Source of the DNA: Brachycybe producta
Lineage: Eukaryota > Arthropoda > Diplopoda > Playtdesmida > Andrognathidae
Direction: 5' to 3'
Length of the DNA stretch: 64,000 bases
Assembly (NCBI GenBank): GCA_036925085.1
Contig: JAUPFP010000027.1
Span: forward strand, 1,939,001 to 2,003,000
Below are positions 10,056 through 22,114 of this stretch, in pieces. The notes beneath the pieces are model-generated. The model saw only the letters and a list, made by a program, of their open reading frames with translations. It was not told the DNA's origin and searched no databases. The position numbers were made by a program, and so were the translations under genes. How positions within the stretch are numbered: the first letter of the stretch is position 1; the number at the start of each line of letters is the position of its first letter.

Positions 10056-13054
10056 CCACTAAAAGTAACATTGCATAAAACGAAATTAAGAGAAAATAGG
10101 TGGTAATACAAGTTGTGTGTGACTAAATGACAGAATAATATTAAAAAAAATATATATCAAGACTAGGATAGGTTAAATGTCCTACCGTGTTTTTTTTTTG
10201 GATGTCGTTGGTTTTAAATTAATTCCTCTTTGAACTTAATCACTTTTAAAATATGGGTTACAAATGACTATTATTAAAAAAAAATTACTGTTAGTAAAAA
10301 GAAAAGACTTTGGTACCACAGAAAGAAAAAAGTGGCCAAACTTCTTAAAAATTTGGAAGAAACTGATGAATTTTGGGTGTTTTTTTTTTCTTCCCAAAAA
10401 GATGTGTGGCTGCCCTTAGCCTCTTTTAAGATTTTTTTGTTTTGTTTTGGGATAGGTCACTTGGTCAAAATACCCCACCCACTTTTTATATTATATAGCC
10501 CCTTTATCTTTGTAGGACCACACGGGTACCTATTTTGTGTGTTGAAGGTGGTGATGGGTTGGTCACACCGGAACAAACTTCTGTTTTGGCCACAAACTTT
10601 TAACACCCCCCCCCCCCCCCCCCCCCCCGTTTTCTGAATACAAAAAAAAAAGGAACCGCAAAAACATGGAGGGGATGGGGTGTGGGGGAGGGTGAATTTC
10701 AGCTAAACAATTGGATGATCCTTTTAGTGTGTTGTTGGTGGGTTACTGGACCTACTATAGGTGAAAAATTATTAGGGACATCAGTTGCTAATGGCGCGCG
10801 CATGTGCAGTTATATGGTGGCCATTGTTGCTTTTTGTAGACTCAAATTTTTCATGGGGCTTATTCGTCATCTTCAGCTAGAAAATGTTCATCTTTAGCGC
10901 GCTATTAAACCAGCCTTTGTTCAACACTGAAAAACTTCGCAGAAGAAAGAACCTTTTTTACCCGGGATGTTTTTTAAAAAAAAACATAGAAAGGAAAAGA
11001 GAGAGAGAGTAGATTCAGTAGAGCGTTATTTTAATTTATGAGCTAACCTTGTATAAATATTCTACTTTTCTATTTAATAGAAGAAGAAAAAAGGCAACAA
11101 CTCCTTTTTTTTTCACAAATGAAAAAGAGAGAAACAACAATGAAAAATTGTATTCATTGAGTTGCATATTGTTGGATGTTTGTTGTAAATGTGGTTTAAT
11201 GCAGCCATAAATACATTACACAATACGTTATATATACATACAGTATACAAGATATGTATAATGAGAACAACAAACTTTTAAATTAAATTCTTTTAAGGAG
11301 AAAGAGAGAAAGAACCCAATGGTATATTGCTCAAATTACAAGCCATTTCCGCTTTAAAAGGAGGCGTTTGTTGTTGGTTTTTTTGGTTTCATGCTGGCTT
11401 TTTTCTTATATTCTTCTCTATATGATGACGACTATTATTATTATTCTACATGGAGATTTCAATTAAATGTTAGTCAAACATGACAACATAATGAGTAATT
11501 TTTTTCTTCTTCTTCACCAATCTTCAGTTCTCTCTATACATGAATTAGTTATTACATATTAATATTATTTAAATGTGTGGTTAGGAGGATTGTATTACAA
11601 GATTGTGCGGTTAATAAAAATTATGGTTAATTGTCGATTACTCATTTATTATTTTTAAAATACTCATTAAATGTAATAATTCTTGCATGTTTTGTGCTTT
11701 AACTTCACTTGAGTATTACAAAGTATAGATTTATATGTAGGCCCAGATGTACTTATCATACGAGGCTTTTTCTATGACTTGATGTTTCACAAAGAAATAG
11801 CAAAATCAAGCACATCCGGAAATTCTTTTTAGAAGGTGAAACAAAATCATCTTTGCAGCACAAATAGGCATTAGTATCCAAATGCACCCATTGCATTTTG
11901 TGCCAAGATATGATAGATAATAAAATTCATCACAAAATGTTGTGACTCGTTTTAATACAAGAAACTGTAGGATGATGATGATGTTGTTGCGTGGGCTGAT
12001 TCACACTATACAACATGATCATGTTAATGTTGTGTTTGTGATGTTAATAATTATATTGATAAAATATAATTTGCTAAACAAACTATAGACATGTTCAGAT
12101 ATAATGATGATGACATACATGAGTATAGTGTTATGTCTATTCTATATGATAATTATTATTATGATGATGAGGATTAGGATACTTGACTTGTTTGAAGAAC
12201 TTTCAATGTAAATATGAGTTTCATATTTCTAAATTTATGATGATTAATGAATTATAAAGATTCTTCTGTCTTAAGAACAAAAATGGAGTTCAAATTTCAA
12301 TGTTTTACAAGGTTGTTTCTGTTTAAACTTCCTATTGTAATCGGATGATGGGAGAAATCTAAAAATAGGTTATTTCTTTTGTTTAAAATATCTCTCATAT
12401 AACAATAAAAAGGGCTCATTTTTTGGTTGTTTTGTATGTTTGACCCTCCTACTTTTCTTTTTTACTTCCCCCCTCCTTACGCAAGTTTAGGTCAATGGTT
12501 TTACAACACACTTTCAATGTCTACAACCAAAAAAAAAACATGGATTTGTTAAAAAAAAAGTCCTTAAATGTTGTTATATAAGGTTTCTTTTGTGTCCCTT
12601 CTCACCCATTACGAAACTTATCCCCCCCCCCCCTTTTTTTTTGCCTTAAACCTTCTAAATTTTCACCCTCCCTCTCTTCTATCTTTTCCTCCTCTTATAC
12701 ATGATACCATTGGATGCCATTGTTGTTTATATACTTCACCCTCTGTAGATTTTCATGATGGCCGCCATGATCTTGACATTCTCATTGGTTGATTTTTCTC
12801 CCCTCTTCTTCTTCTTCTTCTTCCTGCTGAGAAATCCTGAGATGAAGTTTACGGGAGGATTGGGGGGAGAGAGAGATAAATGGATGAAAAGTAGGGAGAG
12901 AGAGATAAGAGAAATGGAAAAATATCCAAAATGGAGGAGGATTCTTGGATTCTTTCATTGGATTTCTTCTTCATTTTGTGTTTTCTTGGCCAAAAAAAAA
13001 AAATCTGAAATAATTCACAAACAAAATTAATTGTTAAAAAAAGTTTTATAATAA
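10056..13054. other. Long AT-rich stretch without gene; holds C24 and trinucleotide runs
   Basis: A pure run of 24 C at 10605-10628, a GCGCGCGCATG word near 10794, ATG/TGATGA runs near 11970 and 12110-12180, and CTT runs at 12800-12825. Frames of 71-101 codons overlap the C and T runs and show no domain. CATGATGGCCGCCATGATC near 12755 is nearly palindromic and resembles a YY1-type GGCCGCCAT word. Confidence 0.5.
10605..10628. repeat. (C)24 homopolymer
   Basis: An uninterrupted run of 24 C. It translates to poly-Pro and creates a false reading frame. Confidence 0.95.
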
Positions 13055-13350
13055 TGGCTGATTTTAGAAATGTAGTTATTTTCTGCAGTTTCAGAATAGC
13101 ATAATGATAAGGTGAAATTAAAAGTGTGTTAGAAACTAGAACGGGCTAGAAGTGAATCACTTAATAGTAGTTTCATGTTTTTGATATCTTTCAAACTTTT
13201 TGTGTGTTTTTAATGAGCCAACTTTTAAGTAGGCTATTTATTTAAATTTTGGTCTATAAAAAGTTTATTTTGAAAAATTATCAACATGAGAATTCCCTTA
13301 AGTGATTGTGAAGCTACCCTTCTAGTTTCTAAAACACTTTCTAGCTTCTG
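13055..13350. mobile_element. Family A MITE, copy 3
   Basis: GGCTGATTTTAGAAATG, TATTTTCTGCAGTTTCAGAA, GTGTTAGAAACTAGAACGGG, AATCACTTAATAGTAGTTTC on the left arm. Then ATCAACATGAGAATTCCC, TTAAGTGATTGTGAAGCTAC and TTCTAGTTTCTAAAACACTT on the right arm. The right end is truncated before the usual GACAGAATAATC block. Confidence 0.75.
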
Positions 13351-13424
13351 TTGATAATTAGATTTCGATAGTTGCAAAAGTTAAAACAAGCTTAATTTTT
13401 AATAATTCTAGTCTCGAAACGGTT

Positions 13425-13475
13425 ACAATTACAAAAAGTACTCTTGCTAGCAGCCAAATAGGCTTATGGCAGAGG
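13425..13475. repeat. Second copy of the shared block
   Basis: TTACAATTACAAAAAGTACT, CTTGCTAGCAGCCAAATAGG, CTTATGGCAGAGGG. It matches 8131-8178 apart from a short A-rich insertion and two substitutions. Confidence 0.6.
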
Positions 13476-14447
13476 GACATAAAAGTCCACATGCAGCATT
13501 AAGCATTGTCAAGCGCATATATAAAAAACAAAATTAATAGGAAATTGTCAATCCCACAAAACAAAATCATCCAAATTCACCACTCAGAAGAAGGGTCCCA
13601 TTGTCTTATAACTCTAGGGGAAAAAAAGACCAATAATATGAATCTTTCCTAGCAAAAATCTTCCTAATTTTCCTAAAGTGGTCAGTCCTGCCTCTCGTTG
13701 ATCGGTAAAAACAAAAAACGCAATAATTATTTTTTGGCTTCACTAATTAATTAGTAAAATGACTAAGTTAAAATTGTGCTTCGCCTTTAAATTAAATGTA
13801 GTTTTTTCTTTTCTTAAAATGATCAACATTAAAAATTAAATTATACAATTTTTTTTATATAAAAGAAGAAGAAAAAAAGAATGAAAATAGTCGTTTAAGG
13901 TTGTTTGAAAATGAAAAATACATTAACGGCGTTTTATCTTAGATTAAAGTTTTGTGTATTTGGAGAGAGCTTTAATGATATTTTAATTTGTTTCTTAACT
14001 TTTTTTTCTTTTCTCGTCTGTTTTTGAATTTGATAAATTAACGCACATTGAGGGAGGAAGAGATATATTATAGTTGAGAATAAACAATGTTTTTTTTTTT
14101 TTGTTTTGCATAAAAAAGAGAGAAAGTTTTACATTTATACGAAGACTTAATCAGCCGTTAAATTAACGGGTTTCAGTTGTAACATATATGAGGGGGTTTT
14201 AGAAGAAACTCAAAAAAGAAGAGAGGAAAAAAAAACACCATAATTAATTACCATTTTGAGTAAAATTATCTTATTTATAATTTTCAGAAAAAAAAAAAAA
14301 GAATAAAAACAAGACCCCAATTTGTGTGCTCAGAATTTTAAATTGTTTTCCTTCAATTTTAATTATTATCAAAATATTTGTTCTGGTATAGAAGTAATAT
14401 TAAAAAAGGGATAATTTCCGATATTTCTTATAGATATTTACTGAGGG

Positions 14448-14482
<35 letters not shown>

Positions 14483-14936
14483 AATGATATTTTGGATAGA
14501 GAACTGAGAAGAAAAGAGAACTTAAATGATGATGACACCAAAGAGACATAAACGCAACATGTTTCTTTGTCATTGACAAATGATACTTTCATTTTCTATC
14601 TTTTCAGTTTTTGTTGTTTGTTGCGAAATTTGATGAAACAACACACATAACAGAAAGTGTTTATAATCGATAGTGAATGTCTTAAGGGATGGATCACACA
14701 TGCGTAAAAAAAGTAGAAAATAAAATATTAGAAATGAACAAAATAGAATAAAGTTTCAGCTACATTTTTCTGCTTTGCTTCGCGTTTCAAGGAGGGAGGG
14801 GAAAAAAACACTCCAAGAACATACCTTAGTTTATTTGTGAAGGAATAGGAGGAGAAGCCATAAAGAATAATGCTACTGAAGGACGCGTTCCTATTGGCTG
14901 ATAATATATAACTACGCACTGATGATCACTGGTATG
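13476..14936. other. AT-rich stretch without gene
   Basis: Homopolymer A/T tracts and a (TC)15 tract at 14451-14481. Nothing else recognised. Confidence 0.5.
14451..14481. repeat. (TC)n microsatellite
   Basis: A pure TC tract of 31 bases. Confidence 0.95.
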
Positions 14937-15118
14937 GGCCAAAAGAATTTTGCGTTTTTCAATCAACGAGACTGGCTAGAGGCTAGAATTCAAATAAAAC
15001 TAATTGCCAGGTTGCACATGCACTTGGTTCTACTCCTCTCCAAAAGTTGGAGTAATTGTAAGAATTTTGTAGCCTCTAAACAGTCTCTTTGAATAAAAAA
15101 ACGCAAATTCTTTTGGCA
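14937..15118. mobile_element. Small MITE (family D) with GCCAAAAGAATTTTGCG ends
   Basis: The inverted ends are about 50 bp. Left: GCCAAAAGAATTTTGCGTTT, CGAGACTGGCTAGAGGCTAG. Right: GTAGCCTCTAAACAGTCTCT, AAACGCAAATTCTTTTGGC. The ends pair with a few mismatches and small indels. The TAGCCTCTAAxCAGTCT end motif recurs inside family B and in several isolated places. Non-coding. Confidence 0.75.
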
Positions 15119-16456
15119 TTATATAGATCACGATGAACATGATCTGAACATGTCAACTATAAACACAGCATTATCAAAAAAGCAATTAAGTTATTCTACA
15201 GTTTAGCCTCTAACCAGTCTTTTTGATTGCAGAAAGCATAGTTATTGTTTTGCATTCATCAACGTCCATTATCAAAAAATATATGAAACCACAAATTATT
15301 CATAGTGATATTTATGATGTGGCGATATTCTAAAACGTTACTTTTAAGCCAAAGCTAAGGTTTAAACAAAGCTCCCCATAAAAGCCTAAAAGGACACGGT
15401 TAAACTGCATATATTTGCTTTAAAGCTGAGCTTTTTGCTGCTTTTCATATTTAAAATAAACAGCTGTTTGCTTGCTTTCTACTATAGCTTCCATTCGGTT
15501 TGATATTTCATAGTGGTTCAGTGTTAATAACAAACTAACCAATCAGATTTCATGAAAAATATAAAGGCAGGTCAGCTGATTATTAAGCAGCTTAGAGGTT
15601 AGATTTTGACACAAATATGTAGTATTGAAATCGTTACTTTAAATTTTAAATCAGTAGTGGTTTAAAGTCACAGAAAGCAAAAAATATGAATTTAAGAAAC
15701 ATTTTGGCAAAAAAAAAAAATAATAATGTACCGTTTTGTATATTATAAGTTGTATATTTTGACATTATGAAGAATAATGGACGACGAACAACTACTTTAG
15801 AGTTTAATATTAGGAAGAAGAAAAAAAAAGAAACAATAATTGGAATTGCACCAAATAAAATTGCTTTTTCTAGTTCTCAAGAGTCAAGAAGAATTATATT
15901 TTCGATATTCCTCCATATGTGGCGATACTAAAAGGAGGAAGGAAGGCAGGGAGGAAGAACATCTATGATGTAAAATGTGCCAGAAGAACACTTTTTTTCT
16001 TGACAACATCACATATTAAAAATGCACGAAATTTCGTTTAGATTCATTTGCATATGTGTGTCTACTACTTCTGGGTTCCTAGATCTTGATTATCATAAAT
16101 CATGCAAAAGTTATCTTTCTCTCTTACTACTACTTGAGGGTGAACTAAGTCTATAAATTATGTTTGTGTTTTTGTGTGTGTGAAGGGATGCTGTTGGAAT
16201 TGAGGGTAGATATATAGTAGAAATGAGGGGGTGGGTGGATTGAAAAACATACCCTCTCCCACCCCTCAAAAAAACTTCTCTCTTGAATGTTGGTCATGAA
16301 ATAAGGGAGAAAAAAGTGAGATCACATAGAAGTGAATTTTTAGGGCTATGAGTTCTTCTTCTTCCTATGAGTGTGTGTGTATAATATATTAAATCGATTT
16401 TTTTGTGATATGTTGGATGTGTTAGGAGGTTTTTTTTGGGGGGGGGGTGGAGAAAT
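15119..16456. other. AT-rich stretch with repeat fragments
   Basis: Holds a TAGCCTCTAACCAGTCTTTT fragment at about 15206 (family D/B-like) and a family C-like piece at about 15328-15460 (TCTAAAACGTTACTTTTAAG, CCAAAGCTAAGG). The rest shows no gene or clear repeat. Confidence 0.5.
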
Positions 16457-17048
16457 AATACTATGGTTCCATTATCTTCGAGAAGAATAGAGGATTTTGA
16501 GCATCCATTATTCCGAGTAATACTTCGTAGTTTTCTAGCTTCCTATAACTGTATTTCCAGTTCTTTGTTTATTATAGGGATTCGGGAGATCTTCCGGAAA
16601 AAAGGGGGGGTTTTGGAGATCTTTCGGAAAAAAGGGGGTCTTCTTCTCCATGCGTCTAATGGCTAGCCTCTATACTAGAGGTGACGATATCAAAATGAAG
16701 AAAGCTGTAGTTTTGCTATAAAAAAAACATGGCTTCGACGTCATGAAACATGTACTGCACTGGCGCAATACACATATCTGTAACCGGTATCCTCTTTTGG
16801 AATCGGATAGGCGATTTTCTGAAAACTAGTGGTGGTTACACTAGCGACGATTTTGACGATCGTCCTCATATCCTCAAAAAATTCAAGATATAATGTAACT
16901 CAGATTCGAGTTACGTGGTTGCAGTACTTCCGACTTACAATATACCAATACCACATATCAATAAAAATACAGTACAGTACTTAATGGCATTCGGAACGAA
17001 TTAACTGCTCAAAGTTGAGGCGCTTACTGTAATGGAACCATAGTATTG
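16457..17048. mobile_element. Probable 590-bp element with AATACTATGGTTCCATTA ends
   Basis: AATACTATGGTTCCATTA at 16457 reappears inverted at 17031-17048 (TAATGGAACCATAGTATT). Further in, TTTTGAGCATCCATTATTCC pairs loosely with a piece of the right arm that reads CTTTGAGCAGTTAATTCG on the minus strand. The interior holds a short tandem duplication at about 16583-16640, two GGAGATCTTYCGGAAAAAAG units. No convincing ORF; a 76-codon frame reads through the duplication. Moderately sure of the ends; superfamily unknown. Confidence 0.55.
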
Positions 17049-17314
17049 GGAACTGGAGGAATTGGAAGGCGGCATAAAAAAGCAATTTCTCTGGATAAGT
17101 CGTCTTCTTCTTCTCCTCGAAGTAAAAAGGGGCAAAAGAGCGAGGATGGATTGGAACAAAATATACGCAACAGCAGCATCTTTTTTTTTTTGGTCTGAAA
17201 TTATTCTCTTGTATGAACCAACCAACCAACCAACCTCCTCCTTAAGTCCTCCTCCCCTACTCTCAACAAAGGTAATCAATCTTACAAGACAGCACTGAAG
17301 TTTTCTAGGGTGGA

Positions 17315-17358
17315 ATGATGATGATGATGATGATGATGCTGGTGGTGGTGGTGGTGGT
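17315..17358. repeat. Compound (ATG)n(GTG)n microsatellite
   Basis: About eight ATG units followed by about six GTG units. A minus-strand frame of 120 codons starts here and reads Pro/Ser runs, so it is not a gene. Confidence 0.9.
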
Positions 17359-17676
17359 ATCACTGACGAGGGTTTTTGTTTTGCACGATATCAATGGTAC
17401 AACAGAAACGTGGTGCAAAGTGTGAGGAGGGTTGTTGTATAGTAGGCCTATTAGTTGTATTATTGCACAAAAAAAAGAAAAACTAAATAACTAAGCAACC
17501 TGCTGTAACGGGTCCAACGTTCCATTTCTCCTCAGCCAATCGATTCTGTCGTCCTATTTATCACTGACATTCTTCAAAACCTGCTGTTACCAATATTTTT
17601 TTGTTGTATTTCTTTATACAGAGTGGAGTAAGTTAGGAATATATATGAGATTTAGAAGAATAAAAGGTACCAAGGG

Positions 17677-17679
<3 letters not shown>

Positions 17680-17751
<72 letters not shown>
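17680..17751. repeat. (GA)36 microsatellite
   Basis: A 72-base pure GA tract. The Arg-Glu and Ser-Leu frames on the two strands are its translations. Confidence 0.97.
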
Positions 17752-17755
<4 letters not shown>

Positions 17756-18439
17756 AGATTTTTGAATAACCATTTTTCTGTGTGTATGGGATTTTTCGGG
17801 GCTGGGTTATTTGTCCCCATATATGTGTACTGGATTTCTTTTCCCCTTTATATTATCAAATAGGATTCGAATCTCATTTTAGCCACCACCAGATGGCCAT
17901 TACTATTACTTGACACTTGTATATAATGTTTTTTTGAGGCTTTTGAGGAATTTCAGGAGATTTTATATTTCATTTTATTATCGTCAATAATATACAAGAC
18001 TATATTTAGACAGAAATTCATGGTTTATGGATTTGTTTTGTTTTTCAATCCATTTTTTTGTGTGTGTAGGAATAACAGCGTTGTCACTAGAAAACCTACA
18101 ACTGAGAAGGGAATTTCAGAACTGAAAATCGGTGACAACTCTGTAGAAAGATACTCTTATTATAATAGGAGGTTTTATTCATAATCCTGGTATTTTTTGT
18201 ATCGAGTATGGCAACATTATTAAATACAGTTAAATCTTATTAATTAATTAGAAATATAATTAAAATCAATTTATAAATTAAATCAAAAAGCTCAAAATCT
18301 TCCATTTTTGCAACTTTTAATAATAATCAATTATGATAGGTCTATGGATTTTGTCTATTGCTGTGTTTTCCTTTGTTCCTTCACTGATTGTTTGGTTGGC
18401 TAATCCTAATTGTAATAAACCTAATAGTTTATTCAAATA
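17752..18439. other. AT-rich stretch without gene
   Basis: No repeat family or coding signal recognised. An ATTAATTAATTAG-type run lies near 18240. Confidence 0.4.
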
Positions 18440-18710
18440 TATTAGGTGAAATGGTTTAGAGGGAAAATCTGTAGATGAAAATACTTTAGGTGAAATGTAT
18501 TTAGGCGAATTTCTTTAGGTGAATTATACTATTTAGGTGAAATGGTATTTACATAACTGTTTTTTAGTTGAAAGTGTATTAGAAGAACTTCCGGTTCCTT
18601 TAGGTTAGTGTTCATTAGGTGCACTGTCATTTAGATGAAAAAACATTTAGAGCTTTTAGTTTAGGTAGAATTGTTTAGGCGAACTGTCATTTAGGTGAAC
18701 AATTTTTATG
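18440..18710. repeat. Degenerate tandem array of a TTTAGGTGAA motif
   Basis: About a dozen copies of TTTAGGTGAA or close variants (TTTAGGCGAA, TTAGGTGCA, TTTAGATGAA, TTTAGTTGAA) sit in the same orientation, spaced mainly 15-30 bp apart and often followed by ATG or CTGTCA. The flanks lack the motif. It looks like an old, decayed minisatellite. Confidence 0.75.
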
Positions 18711-19857
18711 TCAAACTAAAAACCGCCACCAGGCTCAACACATACATGGAGTGAGAAAGAAAAGAGTTGCCTATACAAAGGAGAAAAAGAAATCCTTTGA
18801 ATTGTATTGAATTATTACAATAAGAAGGTTTTCGTCGTTTTTCGTTCAAGTGGAAGAATTATTTTTCACGAAACCTCAAGAACAAAAGAAACATGTAGAA
18901 AAAGATAGAGAGAGAGAGAGAGAGGTTGGGATTTTACAAATCCAACTGTTTTATTGGAAGACAATCGTCACGTGGTCGTTGGGAGAGAAAGGGGGGTGGT
19001 AATACTTTTCACTTCGTCAGCTGAAATGGCATACCACATAGGCCTATATATGTATATATAGAAACCCTATGGTAAGTTGGACTATTTGAAAACTACAGTC
19101 CCATCATCATCACTTTTGTGTATGTCTTCTCTTATTCTGTCTTCAAACACAGTTACTTGAATTTACTTCTTGTATTTCTTCTTTATTCTTCTATACTTTG
19201 AGCTAAGGAGAAGGCAAATTTTAACCAGGGTTTCTTTTCTTAAATCTCAAGAGCCAACAACTTCAAAAAAATAGAAGCCTCTCTAAAGGCACACATTTAA
19301 CCTTATTTTTGTTGTTATCCATCTTTTTTTTCCGGCTGTTTTTTTTATTATATTTTTGAGGTCTTTAAGGACTTCTTCAAGTCAACATTTGTAAAAAAAA
19401 AAAATTCAATTTCCAAAATAAAAAATACCTAAGTGAAAAAAGTAGACATGAAAATACTGAGAGAAAATAGTTTAATATTTAAAATAAATTATCAGTACTT
19501 GAAAAGAGAGAAAAGTAGAAACTGAAATTCGTTTTTATTGCCAACAACATTAGAAAATGATTTCTTTTCAATTGAAGCAAACAGCAACTTCTAATTGGTG
19601 AGTATCAAACAAATTCACAGTTCAACATACGATACAAATTGAAAAAAAAGTGTCCATTCTAAACCATTATTGTTATTATTACACTTTTATTAGCATGCAC
19701 TTTGTATTACATGTTGTATTTGTAGTAGAAAAAGTAGCTTTCGAGAGATTGTGACAAAAATTCAAGCAAAATTTCTAAATGAAACTTAATGAATTTCAAG
19801 TATTTCTATTTAGAACCTTTTTGTTTGTGTGGGGTCCGTTCATATAAAAGTCTTAAT
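18711..19857. other. AT-rich stretch without gene
   Basis: A short (GA)n at 18908-18923 and T/A homopolymers. No gene or dispersed repeat recognised. Confidence 0.45.
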
Positions 19858-20156
19858 CGTGTCAATTTATTGTTTGATATCAAAATGTGAGTTTCGGATA
19901 TCAAAAAGTAGTGGTTCTGGTTGTCTTGTCTGCCTGCTCCATACTAAAGACAAAGCTCCTTCCTTATTGGCTAAAAAAATAAACCTTCCAACATTTTAAC
20001 CAATAAAGAATTTCCTATTCTGCGGTCCTTAGCTAAGTGTTTTGATCAGCAAATAAGGTCAACAGCAAAACTTTTTAATAATCAAAAAGTGACTCAAGTT
20101 TTTGATATCAGAAACTCACTTTTTGATATTAAAAAAGTCTGTTGTTACAATTTACT
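19858..20156. mobile_element. MITE with GATATCAAAAAGTGAGTTTC arms (family E)
   Basis: Left arm: TTTGATATCAAAATGTGAG, TTTCGGATATCAAAAAGT. Right arm, inverted: TTTTTGATATCAGAAACTC, ACTTTTTGATATTAAAAAAG. The two arms are reverse complements with few mismatches and enclose about 180 bp of non-coding sequence with paired CCAATAA/TTATTGG words. Seen once here. Confidence 0.7.
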
Positions 20157-20887
20157 TTTCGCCCCTCCCCTCCCCCTCCCTCCAATGATTTTTGAAGTTC
20201 ACTATACAGCTACCAAAATAGTAAGTTATGCTCCTTAGTCCTTAGGTTGCTTCCTGATGATTGATGTTGATAATATAATCAGGTTCCTAGCGAGCAAAGC
20301 GAGTCGACATCACTGGTTACAATCTAAAGATTGTCAGCCATTATCTATCAATTGTAATGAAACTTATAGCTGAAAACACTGATGCTATAAGTAAGCTGCA
20401 ATATTGTATTCTAGTAATTTGAGCTAATCTAGTAATCTAGTAATTAGAGCTATATTTACTACCAAATATGTGGGTATATTTTGCCTCTCGCTCTCTCTCT
20501 CTCTTGGGTCCTTTGTTAAGAATGGAAGAAAAAAGAAGAAAAGAGAAACAAAAAAAAAATCTCAGCATCCAAATGAGAATAAGATCTGTTCTTCTTAATT
20601 ACCTTTTGTTAATGACAGTTGTGCGTGCATTGTCTGTTTTTATATATATATGTATATACAGTGTATGGTAACGTAAGCTAATAATAATGAAATCTTGATA
20701 ACAACTGATAAATGTTATTGTTCTTTGAATTGATGATAAGCCTCTTTATGAAACATTTATGTAATTGTAATGAGTGTGTCTATATATATATTGCTCACTG
20801 ATTTATATGACATGCACTAACTAAACTCCTCCTCTGATGATTTTCAGTGTAATTTACAAGAGTTCTAGAAGGTGGAGTTATTTCAGG
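20157..20887. other. AT-rich stretch without gene
   Basis: A C/T-rich run at 20160-20185, a (CT)n at about 20488-20504 and TATATA runs. The AATCTAGTAAT word repeats near 20410-20450. No gene seen. Confidence 0.45.
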
Positions 20888-20958
20888 TGTTGAATTTTGC
20901 AAATTCAGTAGTAGGTTGGTTTTTCAGATTGCCTGATTCCGGCAGATTAACATATATA
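20888..20958. mobile_element. Family F fragment (right half)
   Basis: GTTGAATTTTGCAAATTCAG, TAGGTTGGTTTTTCAGATTG, CCTGATTCCGGCAGATTAAC. It matches the right half of the 927-1110 element and ends where the next element begins. Confidence 0.65.
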
Positions 20959-21378
20959 CCTCGTTTCCAAATTTCACTACAAAAATGAACTACTGCATTT
21001 AACCACAGTTCATTTTGTAGTGGAAACAAATGAAATGTGGTTATATTAACTATGGTTAAATTTCTGAACAATGTAGTTAAGTCAGCTGTATTGACACATT
21101 GTGGTTAACCACATTATAATATGGGTAACTATACGTCACTTAATGTTTTCAAACAAATTTAGACTACAAACAAACATGGTGGACAATGAGAACACTCAAT
21201 TTTTGACGGACTGAGGACTGAGGAATGAAAATGTCACAAAATGCACAACTGTTTTAACAAGAAGTGACACAACCACAGGTAAAGTAGTGATTTAAAAATG
21301 GAAACACATAAAAATACAACTTTTAGCTTGTCTGCAGTTGACTATAACCTTGGTTATATGTTTGCAGTGGAAACGAGG
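20959..21378. mobile_element. Family G MITE, copy 1
   Basis: The ends are CCTCGTTTCCA and TGGAAACGAGG, exact inverted repeats. Inside lie repeated TTAACCACAG, TATGGTTAAAT and GTGGTTAACCAC words, then TGAGAACACTCAAT, AAGAAGTGACACAACCACAG and TCTGCAGTTGACTATAACC. The same order is seen at 59376-59780. A small hairpin is formed by CACTACAAAAATGAACTACT and TTCATTTTGTAGTG near the left end. Non-coding. Confidence 0.8.
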
Positions 21379-22078
21379 GTTCTACAGGTGAATCTTCTGT
21401 TTGCCTAATGCCTAATAAGAGTAGGCTTACATTACATACTCAGGCATATAGGGATAGAAATAGAATGAATGGTAGTTGTAATAATGGGGCTCACATTTCG
21501 TGTCATAGTAATTGGTCGTTTTTACGGCCATTAAGATATTAACTGGATTATTTTTGTACACCTTTTTTTCTCCTCTCTCTTTCATTCTATCTCTTGTTTC
21601 AGGTTGGTTTTTATGAAGCATAAAATTACGATGAGAAACATAATCGTCATGATTCATGAATTAAGGATATAAAATATAACTGTATACAGTGTGTCAAAAA
21701 AAAAACGACCAACTACACTTTTCGGTTAATTAATTGAATGAAATATAAGGCAACACACACACCTCATCTCCTTATTTCTCTCTCTCTCTCTCTCATCTCT
21801 TTTAAGGGGGGGGGGGGGAAGTGTCGTGGGTCTCTTTTAGTTTTTCTGTGGGGTAAATGTCTAAAATGTTATGTTAAATAAACTAAAGACACAAGAAAAA
21901 CATTTTTTTTTTCGTATAAAATTTAAAGTGGGTTTTTATATATTTTTTTTTATATTTTACAATTTATAGTAGTTTTACTCTTAATATAAGAGGTATTTTT
22001 TGTTATCCATGACAAGAGACTCGTCATCCAAATTGATGTCTCATAAACGTTTGATGGTTATGGTCTCTCATAACATTC

Positions 22079-22114
<36 letters not shown>

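Noticed and set aside
17001-17363. Minus-strand frame of 120 codons
   Set aside because: Starts in Pro and Ser runs coded by the ATG/GTG microsatellite and ends in the right arm of a putative element. No domain.
17614-17863. Ser-Leu and Arg-Glu frames on the two strands
   Set aside because: Readings of the (GA)36 tract.
17860-17885. GATTCGAATC word resembling a tRNA B box
   Set aside because: No A box at a suitable distance on either strand and no cloverleaf could be drawn, so neither a tRNA nor a tRNA-derived SINE is claimed.
18440-18710. CRISPR-like array
   Set aside because: Repeats are about 10 bases, degenerate and irregularly spaced, and the sequence is eukaryotic in character.
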